Assembly (NCBI GenBank): GCA_964571855.1
Contig: CAZNDO010000001.1
Coordinates: 248,001 to 312,000, forward strand
Direction: 5' to 3'
Length of the DNA stretch: 64,000 nt
Source: CAYYFX01 sp964571855
GTDB lineage: Bacteria; ARS69
In this document: positions 51,476 through 59,846 of the stretch, one piece after another
How the letters are laid out: every line of letters begins with the position of its first letter
How positions within the stretch are numbered: the stretch's first letter is position 1
Made by a program: the position numbers and the translations under genes
The notes under the pieces: generated by a model
Seen by the model: only the letters and a program-made list of their open reading frames with translations
The model's database searches: none
What the model was told of the DNA's origin: nothing

Positions 51476-51883
51476 TCAGTCGAACGATTCCCGCAGCACG
51501 AACCGCGAGCCGCCCGCCGCGCGCCGGTGGAACACGACGAGATCCTCGCCCTCGGGCATTCCCAGCACACCGGAAGGCGGACGCGGGGAGGCCGGCTTCG
51601 GACGCAGCGGATCGTGCGCCACGCCGGACGGGGCGGCGGCGCCGGACGGAGCCGCGGGGCCGGACGACTGCGCCGGCTGCGGCGCGGGAGAACCGTTCGT
51701 CGCGATCGCAAGGGGAGGATGCTCGCCGGACGGGTGCTTCCGGTGCCGGCCGCGCCGCCGCCGGCGGCGCCGGGTGCGCCGTCCGTCCCCGGTGTCGGGG
51801 CGGCCGGGCGCGTCGTTCGCGGCGTGGGGGAGCGCGTTCGCGTCGATCGGGGTCTCGGGTGTGGGTTGCGTCGGCGGTGCCAA
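51476..51883 (-). CDS. Low-complexity Arg-rich protein, predicted TTG start
   Basis: The frame is open further upstream, but AGGGGGACTGAC directly precedes a TTG at 51883, giving a 135-residue product. Its N-terminal half is Pro/Asp/Ala-rich, followed by a block of ten basic residues within 'GRRTRRRRRRRGRHRKH', a Pro/Ala/Ser-rich linker and a short folded-looking end 'GEDLVVFHRRAAGGSRFVLR'. The basic block could bind nucleic acid or polyphosphate. No family is recognised. High GC alone can create long open frames, so coding status is moderately supported: the ribosome binding site and the divergent arrangement with the next gene favour it. Confidence 0.5.
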   Translation of the reverse strand: MAPPTQPTPETPIDANALPHAANDAPGRPDTGDGRRTRRRRRRRGRHRKHPSGEHPPLAIATNGSPAPQPAQSSGPAAPSGAAAPSGVAHDPLRPKPASPRPPSGVLGMPEGEDLVVFHRRAAGGSRFVLRESFD

Positions 51884-52123
51884 GTCAGTCCCCCTGTACC
51901 CCCGCTTCGGCGCCGCCCCTCCCGGACTTGACCCTTGTGGTGCGGGGATTGTGGACGCGGTGGCGATCGGCGCGCGGACGGCCACGGACAGGCCTCCGCA
52001 ACGTTTGGCGCCTCTGGGCACCCGTGGCGCAACGCATTGAAGGTTGGCGTCTTGCCGCTCCGGCCCGATCCGCCCACATTCCGTGAACCACGAGGGTTAC
52101 AGTGGGAGAAGGGGGGCGCGGCG

Positions 52124-53365
52124 ATGATTCGAGGGCTCTGGAGGCGGCTGTTCGGACGGCGCGCCGCGTTCCCGGCCCCCGCGCCTCCCGGGCCCCCGCC
52201 CGCGGAACCCCGGGCCGCGGACGTCTCCCCCGCACGGCGCGCCACCCCGATGCCGCCGGCTCCACCGGATGCGCTGGAGAACGCACGGCGCGCATTCGTC
52301 GAGGGGCGCATGGAGGACGCGGACGTTGCGGCCGCGGCGGGTTTGGCGGCGCTGGACGCCGGGGATGGCGGGGACGGCGCGGACCCCGTGCGGCGCGCTG
52401 CGCGCACGGCGGCCCTGCTGGGCGTGCGCGGCGGGGTGGCGGCGCGCGCCTCCCGGTGGGAGGACGCCCTTGCCTGGTTCGGGCGCGCGCTCGCGGAGGC
52501 GCGGAGCGCGGGCGAGGCGCCCGGGGTGGCCGCCGCCATGCTGAACCTCCTCGACGTGCGGACCCGCAAGGGAGAGCGCGGCAGCGGGGATCCGCTGTTC
52601 GACGAGGTGGCGGAGATCGCGCGCGGCACGCCCTACGAGGATGTGCTCGGCAAGCTGCTCGTCGAGCGCGGCGTCGCCGCGGCGTCGGCCGGGGAGCTGA
52701 CGGAGGCGATCCGGCTGTTCGATCGCGCGGTGGAGTTGCGGCCGGCGTGGCCGTTCCCGTGGTACCAGCGCGCGTGGACGCGGTTCCTCGCGGGGGATGC
52801 CGCGGGGGCGCTGGAGGACTACCGCGAGTGCGCGAAGCGCCGGCGCCCGTTCTTCACGGTGCAACGGGAGATCCGCTGCCTGGAGGACGTGGCGGCCGGG
52901 CGCCTGCCGCTCGAGGCGTACCGGTCGTACTGCGTGGTGCGCGAGCGCGTGCGCACGCAGGCCGCGGCGGTGGAGGAATCCGCGGGCCGGCTCGTGGCGC
53001 GACACCCGGACTTCGCACCGGGATACCTGCTGCGCGCGGAGGCACGACTGGCCCAGGGCGACGCGGACGGCGCGGGCGAGGCGGCGCGCGCCGCGCTCGC
53101 GCACGACCCGGACGAGGACACGGCGGCCGCGGCGCTGTTCCTCGAGTGGAACATCGCGCGGGCGCGGGCGCAGGACGACGTCCTCCGCTCCGTGGAGGAA
53201 CGACTGCTCGAGGCGTACGGGGACTCGCCGGCCGCGGCGATCGTGCGGCGGCTGCAGGAGATCGGCCGGCGCGACGTGGCTCTCCGGTGGACGTGGGCGC
53301 TGGACGGCACGTTCCGCCTCGACGAAGGTGTGCTCGTCCCGCGCCCGGGTCCCGGGCCGGCGTAG
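52124..53365 (+). CDS. TPR-repeat protein
   Basis: 413 residues from the ATG at 52124 (GGGGGG seven bases upstream, TACAGT hexamer at 52098-52103). A basic N-terminus ('IRGLWRRLFGRR') and a Pro/Ala linker precede TPR-like helical pairs, including 'EAIRLFDRAVELRPAWPFPWYQRAWTRFLAGDAAGALEDYREC' (in parts) and 'GYLLRAEARLAQGDADGAGEAARAAL'. There is no signal peptide or membrane helix. The gene is followed after 55 bases by a small exported-protein gene in the same direction. Likely an interaction scaffold. Function unknown. Confidence 0.8.
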   Translation: MIRGLWRRLFGRRAAFPAPAPPGPPPAEPRAADVSPARRATPMPPAPPDALENARRAFVEGRMEDADVAAAAGLAALDAGDGGDGADPVRRAARTAALLGVRGGVAARASRWEDALAWFGRALAEARSAGEAPGVAAAMLNLLDVRTRKGERGSGDPLFDEVAEIARGTPYEDVLGKLLVERGVAAASAGELTEAIRLFDRAVELRPAWPFPWYQRAWTRFLAGDAAGALEDYRECAKRRRPFFTVQREIRCLEDVAAGRLPLEAYRSYCVVRERVRTQAAAVEESAGRLVARHPDFAPGYLLRAEARLAQGDADGAGEAARAALAHDPDEDTAAAALFLEWNIARARAQDDVLRSVEERLLEAYGDSPAAAIVRRLQEIGRRDVALRWTWALDGTFRLDEGVLVPRPGPGPA

Positions 53366-53420
53366 CGGGACGCATCGGCCGGTCGGTCCGGCGCGGGCGG
53401 TTCCCGGAAGGAGGAACGTG

Positions 53421-54017
53421 ATGATCGCCGTGTGCGCCGGTCCCCTGGCCGCCGCCTTTGTCGCGGTCGCCGGCGTGGTGTACGAGGACGCCGAGGTGCG
53501 CTTCGAGGTGCCGGAGGACTGGACCGTGTCCGGCGAGGAAGGCGAGTACCTGATGGAGTCCGAGCAGGACGTGGCGTCCCTGCTCCTCCTGCCGCCGGAT
53601 CCCGATCGGCCCATCGAGGTCGTGCTCGCGGAGATCGAGGAGCAGTTCCTGTCCACCGGACAGATCGTCCGCGAGGCGGCCGAAGACCGGATGGTGGACG
53701 GCGAGCTCGTCCGCGTGCACCGCTACCGGTTCGACATGGCGAACGAGGAGTCGGCGGCCGTGCTGATCCACCAGTACTCGTTCGTGCGCTCGGCCGTGCA
53801 CGTCCTGTTGCAGGTGGAGACCCCGATCGAGGGCGCGGATCCCGAGCCGCTCTTCCGCGCGCTCCACGGCTCCCTGGAGATCCTGCTGGCTCCGGACCTG
53901 TTCGACGAACCGGCGGAGGAACCGGCCCCCGGCGACCCCGAGGACGAACCGGCGGGCGAGTCCGTGCCCGGCGACGTCGAGGACGCGCCGGCCGACACGT
54001 CGGGCCGGGCGGACTGA
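53421..54017 (+). CDS. Probable exported protein with acidic C-terminal tail
   Basis: 198 residues from the ATG at 53421, with GGAAGGAGG upstream. An N-terminal hydrophobic stretch (about 2-19) looks like a signal peptide lacking a strongly basic n-region. The body has the strand pattern of DcrB/PsbP-like domains: 'VRFEVPEDWTVSG', 'VASLLLLPPD', 'AEDRMVDGELVRVHRYRF', 'VHVLLQVETP'. The last 35 residues are almost only Glu, Asp, Pro, Gly and Ala. Family assignment is tentative. It may be co-transcribed with the TPR gene upstream and converges on the hydrolase-like lipoprotein gene. Confidence 0.7.
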   Translation: MIAVCAGPLAAAFVAVAGVVYEDAEVRFEVPEDWTVSGEEGEYLMESEQDVASLLLLPPDPDRPIEVVLAEIEEQFLSTGQIVREAAEDRMVDGELVRVHRYRFDMANEESAAVLIHQYSFVRSAVHVLLQVETPIEGADPEPLFRALHGSLEILLAPDLFDEPAEEPAPGDPEDEPAGESVPGDVEDAPADTSGRAD

Positions 54018-54040
54018 CGCGCAGCCGGGACATCGCACCG

Positions 54041-54907
54041 CTACCGCGGCGGCAGGTGTCGCTCCAGGAACCAGCGCACGAGTTCGGCCAGCCCGGAGTC
54101 GCTCGCGAGACCGTCGGAACCGCGCCAGTCCGCGACCTCCTCCCCGGACGGCATCACCTCCACGTAGGACTGGTCGGGACCCGAGAAGCGCGAGGCGTAC
54201 TGGCGCATCAGGGCCATGCCGCGCGCGTCGCCGGACGAGGCCACCATGAGCAGCGGCAGGTCCGGGTGCTCGAGCAGGTAGTCGTGCGCCTCTGGGTCCA
54301 GGAGCCCCACGAAGAGCAGGACGACGCGGACGGACGGGCGCGCGGACGCGCACGCCACGGCCGCGGACGCCGAGATCCCGGAACCGACGGCGGCCACGCG
54401 GGAGGTGTCCACGCGGGCGTCGGCGCCCGCGGCGTCCACCGCGCCCAGGAGATCGAACCGGAACCCGGCCTTCGCCGCGTCCGTGAGCTCCGCGGCGGAG
54501 CCCGCTTCCCTGCGGCTGCCGCCGAATCCGCGATGATCCACGGCGACCACGGCGTAGCCCGCCTCCACCAGCGCCGGGACCAGCGGATCCCAGGCCCGGC
54601 GGCTCCGGTCCAGCTCGTGCCCGAGGACGACCAGGGGAGCCGGAGCGGCCGGCGAAGCCGCGGGCGGAACGTGCAGGTCGGCGGCCACGGTGAATCCGTC
54701 CGAGGTCCGGAAGACCAGGGACGCTTCCGTCGGGGCATTGGCCCGGGCCTCCGACGCGGCCCCGGTTCGCGCTTCCGACTGCGCCCCGGACTGCGCCCCG
54801 GCCTGCCCTCCCGGCGGCGCACCCACACAGCCCCCGAGGAGCGCGCACAGGCCAGCCATAACGATCCATGCACGAATCCGTATGTATGAATTCGTTTCGG
54901 AAGGCAC
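54041..54907 (-). CDS. Alpha/beta-hydrolase-fold lipoprotein lacking the canonical nucleophile serine
   Basis: 288 residues. The GTG at 54907 (GGGGAGG upstream) gives a signal with two Arg and a lipobox ending at Cys27 ('ALLGGC'); a downstream ATG would leave too short a signal. An Ala/Gln/Glu/Gly low-complexity linker (30-62) follows. The hydrolase fold shows 'PLVVLGHELDRS', 'GYAVVAVDHRGFGGS' and, at the nucleophile elbow, 'VGSGISAS' (174-181) instead of G-x-S-x-G: residue 177 is Gly and Ser occupies flanking positions 176 and 179. The C-terminal 'VRWFLERHLPP' could supply the His. It may be catalytically altered or use a shifted serine. It is divergent from the carbamoyltransferase-like gene. 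Confidence 0.8.
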   Translation of the reverse strand: MPSETNSYIRIRAWIVMAGLCALLGGCVGAPPGGQAGAQSGAQSEARTGAASEARANAPTEASLVFRTSDGFTVAADLHVPPAASPAAPAPLVVLGHELDRSRRAWDPLVPALVEAGYAVVAVDHRGFGGSRREAGSAAELTDAAKAGFRFDLLGAVDAAGADARVDTSRVAAVGSGISASAAVACASARPSVRVVLLFVGLLDPEAHDYLLEHPDLPLLMVASSGDARGMALMRQYASRFSGPDQSYVEVMPSGEEVADWRGSDGLASDSGLAELVRWFLERHLPPR

Positions 54908-54978
54908 GCCGTCCGCCTCCCCGGGGGCTTCCCCCCGGCGCCCGATCTGGTAGCCTTCAGCCCCCTCGCGGAGGACCC

Positions 54979-56358
54979 ATGGACGTACTCGGACTCACTG
55001 CCCTCCACGGCCCGGCCGCCGCCTGCCTGGTGCGGGACGGGCGCGTGATTGCCGCCGTGCGCGAGGACGCGCTGTCCGGCCGGTCCGAGGACTCGCGCGT
55101 CCCCGGGCACGCCATCACCTACTGTCTCCGCGCCGGGAAGATCGGCGCGGCGCACCTCCACGCGGTCCTCGTGGCCGGCCCTCTCGACGTGCGCGCCAGC
55201 GGGCAAGCGTACCCCGAAACGCGCAAAGGCGGCTCGGCGATCGGACGCCTGCGACGCCTGTTCGGGCGGCGCGACACGTTGCGGGATCTGCTGCGGGCCG
55301 AGCTCGATGGCGCGCCCGCCGCGATCGCGGTGGATCCGGCGCTGGCCGAGGCGGCGGCCACCCACTTCACGTCGCCGTTCCCGGACACCGCGGTGCTCGT
55401 GCTCGACGGCCCGCAGGTCATCCGCGTCGGGACGCGAGGCGGCCGCCTGGAGGTGCTCGGCACCGGCGCGGCCGGATCGGACGTGGGCGCGGCGGCGGAG
55501 CAGCTTCTGGAGGAGTGCGGGACCGCGGCGCTCGGCCTCGCCGGTCCGGGCGCGCAGGATCGCGCCGCGAACGGACGGCTGCTCGCCCGCGGCTTCGCGA
55601 GGCTGTGGATCCACCCCGCGACGGGCGGCGGCGCGGCGGCGCTCGGGGCGGCGCTCCTGGGGTGGCGCGACGCCTCCGGCGGCGGCACGCCCGACGCCCG
55701 CATCGCGTCCGGCGCGGGGCCCGTCTACAACGCCGCGCAGATCCGCACGTTCCTGCGCTCGCAGGGCCTGACGCCCGCGGAGCCCGAGCGCGACGAGGCG
55801 CCGCGCCGCGCCGCGGCCCTCCTCGCGGAAGGACACCGCGTGGCGTGGTTCGACGGCCGGCTGGACTTCGGCGAGGAGACCGCCGGCAGCCGGGCCGTGC
55901 TCCGGGCGCCGTCGGTGCGGCATCCGGCCGACGCCGCCGCGGACGAGACGCTGGCCGTGGCGGCCGAGCGCATCCCCGAGCTCTTCACGCACGACGGGCC
56001 CTGCCCTCCGCTCGTGGACCTGCCCGTGCGCGAGGCCATGCGCGAGACGCTGCGCGCACCGTCCGTCCCTTCGGACCGCGTTCCGGTCACCCCGGTCGGC
56101 GCGGAGCACCGCGGCTTCCGCGCGCTCCTCGCCGCGTTCGAGCAGCTCACCGGGTGCCCGGCGCTGGTGGCGCGCCCGCTGCGCCGGCTCAACGGCGTCG
56201 TCGCCGCCTCGCCCAACGATGCCTGGGAGGCGCGCGAGCGCGAGCCCGCCGCGGCGCTCGTGCTCGGCCCGTACGTGGTGACCGGCGCTCCCTTGACGGG
56301 GGACGCCACGGCGCGGGACAGTCGCGAACCCACGTCCTCCCCGGAGATCCGCGAATGA
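54979..56358 (+). CDS. Degenerate NodU/carbamoyltransferase-family protein
   Basis: 459 residues from the ATG at 54979 (GCGGAGGA upstream). The fold follows carbamoyltransferases such as NodU/TobZ: N-terminal 'VLGLTALHGPAAACLVRDGRVIAAVREDAL' (in parts), central 'DTAVLVLDGPQVIRV', and a C-terminal domain with 'GHRVAWFDGRLDFGEETAGSRAVLRAP' and 'LVLGPYVV'. Catalytic landmarks are lost. The metal motif H-H-D is replaced by 'LHGPAA', the 'GPRALG.RS' block reads 'GEETAGSRA', and the 'NTSFN' block is absent. It is therefore probably not an active carbamoyltransferase. Its stop overlaps the citrate synthase start (ATGA). A TAGCCT hexamer is at 54951-54956. The role may be regulatory or binding, by inference. 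Confidence 0.82.
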   Translation: MDVLGLTALHGPAAACLVRDGRVIAAVREDALSGRSEDSRVPGHAITYCLRAGKIGAAHLHAVLVAGPLDVRASGQAYPETRKGGSAIGRLRRLFGRRDTLRDLLRAELDGAPAAIAVDPALAEAAATHFTSPFPDTAVLVLDGPQVIRVGTRGGRLEVLGTGAAGSDVGAAAEQLLEECGTAALGLAGPGAQDRAANGRLLARGFARLWIHPATGGGAAALGAALLGWRDASGGGTPDARIASGAGPVYNAAQIRTFLRSQGLTPAEPERDEAPRRAAALLAEGHRVAWFDGRLDFGEETAGSRAVLRAPSVRHPADAAADETLAVAAERIPELFTHDGPCPPLVDLPVREAMRETLRAPSVPSDRVPVTPVGAEHRGFRALLAAFEQLTGCPALVARPLRRLNGVVAASPNDAWEAREREPAAALVLGPYVVTGAPLTGDATARDSREPTSSPEIRE

Positions 56359-57500
56359 CGCCTTCCACCTCCAGCGGTTTCGTGCACGGCCTCGCGGGCA
56401 TCCCCGCCGCGCAGTCCTCGGTGGGCTTCGTGGACGGCGAGAACGGCATCCTCGAGTACCGCGGCATCCCGATCGAGGCGCTCGCCGAGCACAGCACGTT
56501 CGAGGAGACGGCCTACCTCCTCCTGTACGGGAAGCTCCCGAAGCGGCAGGAACTGCGGGACTTCGAAGCGTCGCTGAAGTCCCACCGCGCCGTGCGCCCG
56601 GAGATCCTGCGCATGATCGCGGGCTTCCCGGCGGACGGGCACCCCATGGCCGCGCTGCAGACGGCGGTGGGCGCGATGGGCCTGTACTACCCGCGCACGG
56701 GCGCCACGGACGCCGCGGAGCGGGACGTGTCCGCGCGCCGCATCATCGCGCAGACCGCCACGCTGCTCGCGGCCATCGCGCGACATCGCCGCGGTCTCGA
56801 ACCGCTCGCGCCGCGCGACGATCTCGCCCACGCCGCGAACTTCCTGTGGATGCTGAACGGGGAGGCGCCGGCCGAGGTGCTGGCGCGCGCGCTGGACGTG
56901 GCGCTCATCCTGCACGCGGAGCACACGCTGAACGCGTCCACGTTCACGTGCCGCGTGATCGCGTCCTCCGAGGCGGACCCGTACGCCGCCGCGTCCGGCG
57001 GGCTCGGCTCCCTCGGCGGCCCGCTGCACGGCGGCGCGAACGAGCGCGTGCTGGAGATGCTGGAGGAGATCGGCGACGCGTCGCGCGCGAAGGCGTGGTT
57101 CGAGGACGCGGTGGCGCGGAAGAAGAAGATCATGGGGCTCGGCCACCGCGTGTACAAGGTGAAGGACCCGCGCGCCTTCGCCCTGCAGAAGCTCGGCGCG
57201 CGCGTGTTCGCGGAGCTCGGCTCCACGAAGCTGTACGACATCGCGGCGGAGATCGAGAAGCTCGCCGCGGAGCGCCTGGGCCCGAAGGGGATCTACCCGA
57301 ACGTGGACTTCTTCTCCGGGTGCGTGTACCTGAAGATGGGACTGGAGCCCGTGCTGTTCACGCCCATCTTCGCGGTGGCGCGCGTGGCCGGCTACATGGG
57401 CCACTACCTGGAACAGATGCAGGACAACCGGATCTTCCGGCCCACGCAGGAATACCTGGGGACGCACAAGGCGCCGTACGTCCCGATCGACGCGCGTTGA
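56355..57500 (+). CDS. gltA: Citrate synthase
   Basis: 381 residues, the short bacterial or archaeal-type citrate synthase that condenses oxaloacetate and acetyl-CoA. Active-site residues are present: 'LHAEHTLNAST', His225 in 'GGPLHGGAN', His264 in 'MGLGHRVYKVKDPRA' and Asp318 in 'NVDFFSG'. The N-terminal NADH-binding extension of the large hexameric Gram-negative enzymes is missing, so allosteric NADH control is unlikely. 2-Methylcitrate synthase activity cannot be excluded from sequence, but no prp genes are nearby. The ATG overlaps the stop of the carbamoyltransferase-like gene (ATGA), so the two are co-translated. It is followed after a GC-rich hairpin by the ATP-cone kinase gene. Confidence 0.96.
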   Translation: MTPSTSSGFVHGLAGIPAAQSSVGFVDGENGILEYRGIPIEALAEHSTFEETAYLLLYGKLPKRQELRDFEASLKSHRAVRPEILRMIAGFPADGHPMAALQTAVGAMGLYYPRTGATDAAERDVSARRIIAQTATLLAAIARHRRGLEPLAPRDDLAHAANFLWMLNGEAPAEVLARALDVALILHAEHTLNASTFTCRVIASSEADPYAAASGGLGSLGGPLHGGANERVLEMLEEIGDASRAKAWFEDAVARKKKIMGLGHRVYKVKDPRAFALQKLGARVFAELGSTKLYDIAAEIEKLAAERLGPKGIYPNVDFFSGCVYLKMGLEPVLFTPIFAVARVAGYMGHYLEQMQDNRIFRPTQEYLGTHKAPYVPIDAR

Positions 57501-57506
57501 CCGGCC

Positions 57507-57529
57507 CCGCGGCCGGGCGCGGGCCGCGG
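57507..57529 (+). terminator. Intercistronic GC hairpin between citrate synthase and the ATP-cone kinase
   Basis: CCGCGGCC (57507-57514) pairs perfectly with GGCCGCGG (57522-57529) across a 7-base loop, starting six bases after the citrate synthase stop. No T-run follows. In a 52-base spacer it may attenuate or process the polycistronic transcript rather than end it. Confidence 0.4.
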
Positions 57530-57552
57530 CGCGCCGGCGCCGGTGGGCAGGC

Positions 57553-58893
57553 ATGAGCCCTTCCGTCACGGAGATCGTCAAGCGCGACGGCCGCACGGTC
57601 CCCTGGGACCGCGAGCGCGTCGTCGTGGCGATCTACAAGGCCGCCGCGTCCCTGGGCGGCCACGACCGCGACCTCTCCGAGCGGCTCGCCGCCGAGGTGG
57701 AGGAGGTGGTGTTCCGCTCCTTCAGCGGCGCCCGCCCGCCCACCGTGGAGGACGTGCAGGACGTGGTGGAACGGGTGCTCATCCGCAACGGGCACGCGAA
57801 GACGGCGCGCGCGTTCATCGTGTACCGGCACGAGCGCGCCCGCATGCGGGACCGCCGCGACCGTTCCCAGGTGGAGCTCATCCCGTACAAGACGATGTGG
57901 CAGCGGCTCAACTGGGCGCTGGCGCACGGCTGCGAGACCGTGGAGAAGCTGAACGCGATCGTCGCGGACGGCGGGATGCGGGACCTCATCCGCGAGTCCG
58001 ACGCGCTGTACGAGTCCATCCTGGACCAGGCCGCCGCCGCCGTGCTCGAGCGGCGCGACGAGCTGCGCTTCCTCATCGTGGCGGGCCCCAGCTCGTCCGG
58101 GAAGACCACCACGACGCACAAGCTCGCGGAGCGCCTGGAGCGCGCGGACCTGCACGTCATCCCGATGTCCCTGGACAACTACTTCTTCGACCTGGAGCTG
58201 CACCCGAAGGACGAGTTCGGCGACTTCGACTTCGAGACGCCCGAGGCGATGGATCTCCCGCTGATCAACGCGCACCTGGCGGAGCTGGACGCGGGCCGCG
58301 GGATCGACATGCCGCGCTACGACTTCAAGACCGGGAAGCGCCGCGCGGACACCGTGCGGTTCGAGCCGGAGCCGAACAGCATCATCCTGCTGGACACGCT
58401 GCACGGGCTGTACGACCCGCTGACCGCCAGCGTCCCCGCCGAGCACAAGTTCCGCCTGTACATCGAGACGATCGCGCAGCTCAAGGGCCCGGACGGACGG
58501 TGGGTCCGCTGGACCGACGTGCGCCTGCTGCGGCGGATGATCCGGGACTCGCTGCACCGCGGCTACACGCCGGAGCAGACGCTCCTGCACTGGCACTACG
58601 TGCGCCGCTCCGAGCTGAAGCACATCATCCCGTACCAGTCGTCGGCGGACTTCATCGTGAACAGCTCGCTGGCGTACGAGCTGCCGTACCTGAAGGGGCG
58701 GCTGGCGCGGTTCTTCCCGCCGCTCCTGGAGAAGCACCGCGGCGACGCGCGCCGCCTGGACGCCGTGATCCGCGCCGAGCGCGTGCTGCGCCTGTTCGAC
58801 TCCCTGGCCGACCCGGACGACGAGTCGCTGGTCCCGCCCACCTCCCTCCTGCGCGAGTTCCTCGGCGGCTCCGCGTACGACGTGCACTCGTGA
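57553..58893 (+). CDS. ATP-cone domain fused to a uridine-kinase-like P-loop kinase
   Basis: 446 residues. Residues 1-95 are an ATP-cone ('EIVKRDGRTVPWDRERVVVAIYKAA' in parts, 'VEDVQDVVERVLIRNGHAKTARAFIVYR'), the nucleotide-sensing module known from ribonucleotide reductases and NrdR. Residues about 165-400 are a uridine kinase/phosphoribulokinase-like domain: Walker A 'GPSSSGKT' at 178-185 (Lys184), 'VIPMSLDNYF', 'MPRYDFKTGKR' and 'ILLDTLHGLYDP'. The substrate is probably a nucleoside or sugar. The cone implies control by ATP/dATP levels. The ATG at 57553 has only a weak ribosome binding site (GGGCAGG). The stop overlaps the next gene's GTG (GTGA). The domain pairing is known in some bacteria but uncharacterised. 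Confidence 0.88.
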   Translation: MSPSVTEIVKRDGRTVPWDRERVVVAIYKAAASLGGHDRDLSERLAAEVEEVVFRSFSGARPPTVEDVQDVVERVLIRNGHAKTARAFIVYRHERARMRDRRDRSQVELIPYKTMWQRLNWALAHGCETVEKLNAIVADGGMRDLIRESDALYESILDQAAAAVLERRDELRFLIVAGPSSSGKTTTTHKLAERLERADLHVIPMSLDNYFFDLELHPKDEFGDFDFETPEAMDLPLINAHLAELDAGRGIDMPRYDFKTGKRRADTVRFEPEPNSIILLDTLHGLYDPLTASVPAEHKFRLYIETIAQLKGPDGRWVRWTDVRLLRRMIRDSLHRGYTPEQTLLHWHYVRRSELKHIIPYQSSADFIVNSSLAYELPYLKGRLARFFPPLLEKHRGDARRLDAVIRAERVLRLFDSLADPDDESLVPPTSLLREFLGGSAYDVHS

Positions 58894-59846
58894 AGCGCGG
58901 CGTCGCCACGTCCGTGCGGGCGGTCGAGTGGATGCTCGAGGGGCCCGGCCGGCTGCAGAAGACCGCGACCGCTCTCCCGGTGCCGTCCGAGGGCGAGATC
59001 CTGGTCACCAGCGTGGCGGGCGCGGTGAGCCCCGGCACGGAGCGCGTGCTGCTGCACGGCACCTGCCCGGCGGTCCCGGCCGGCGCGTACCCGCGGCAGC
59101 CGGGCTACCTGAACGTGGTGGTGATCCGCGACGCCCAGGACCGCACGCTGATCGGCGAGCGCGGCGTGGCCACGCTCGGCCACCGCGACCACGCGCTCAT
59201 CCCGTACCACCGCTTCGTCCGCCTCGGCCCCGGCGCCACGGACGAGGACGCGCTGCTCGGCGTCCTCGCCGCGGACGCCCGGCACGCGGTGGAGGTGGCG
59301 GCGGTGGAGTCCAAGGAGGACTGCCTCGTGGTCGGGGGCGGGATCCTGGGCGTGCTGACCGCGTGGGAGCTGGGCCACCGCACCGCGGGGTCCATCCGTC
59401 TCGTGGAGCGCGACGCCACGCGCCGCGGCATCGTGCAGGGCATCCGATTCCCCCGGCCGATCACGGTGAGCGACGATCCCGGCCGCTACCCGTTCGACTC
59501 CGTGTTCGACTGCGCCGGAACCGCATCCGCCTTCCGGGTGGCGCAGGAGGCGGCGCGGCCGCGCGGCTCCATCGTGCTCGTGACCGACGGCTCGCACGAG
59601 GAGTACACGCTCGCGCCGGCGTTCTTCGGCAAGGGTCTGTACCTCGGGAAGACGGACTCGGCGCCCGACCTGCGCGGCTTCCTCGGGGACTGGTTCGCGC
59701 GTCACGAGGATCGCTCGTCCCTGGTGCAGGCGGCGTTCCGCGAAGCCATCCGCTTCGCCGACTTCCCGCAGGCGTACCTCGAGGCGCTGCACGCCGCGCC
59801 CGCGGACGCGGGGCTCGTGCCGCGCGTGCTCTACGACCCCGCGTAG
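58890..59846 (+). CDS. Medium-chain dehydrogenase/reductase-like oxidoreductase
   Basis: 318 residues starting at the GTG (58890) that overlaps the kinase stop as GTGA. The N-terminal GroES-like part is short ('LVTSVAGAVSPGTERVLLHG', in which the 'SPGTE' motif is shared with bchC-like and sugar-alcohol-dehydrogenase-like MDR proteins). A Rossmann half follows with 'CLVVGGGILGVLTAWEL', 'RLVERDATRRGIVQ', 'DSVFDCAGTASAFRVAQEAARPRGSIVLV' (in parts). Catalytic zinc ligands typical of alcohol dehydrogenases are not evident, so it may be zinc-independent. The substrate is unknown. It closes the carbamoyltransferase-like/gltA/kinase unit, and its 3' end overlaps the convergent ABC gene by 16 bases. 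Confidence 0.82.
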   Translation: MKRGVATSVRAVEWMLEGPGRLQKTATALPVPSEGEILVTSVAGAVSPGTERVLLHGTCPAVPAGAYPRQPGYLNVVVIRDAQDRTLIGERGVATLGHRDHALIPYHRFVRLGPGATDEDALLGVLAADARHAVEVAAVESKEDCLVVGGGILGVLTAWELGHRTAGSIRLVERDATRRGIVQGIRFPRPITVSDDPGRYPFDSVFDCAGTASAFRVAQEAARPRGSIVLVTDGSHEEYTLAPAFFGKGLYLGKTDSAPDLRGFLGDWFARHEDRSSLVQAAFREAIRFADFPQAYLEALHAAPADAGLVPRVLYDPA

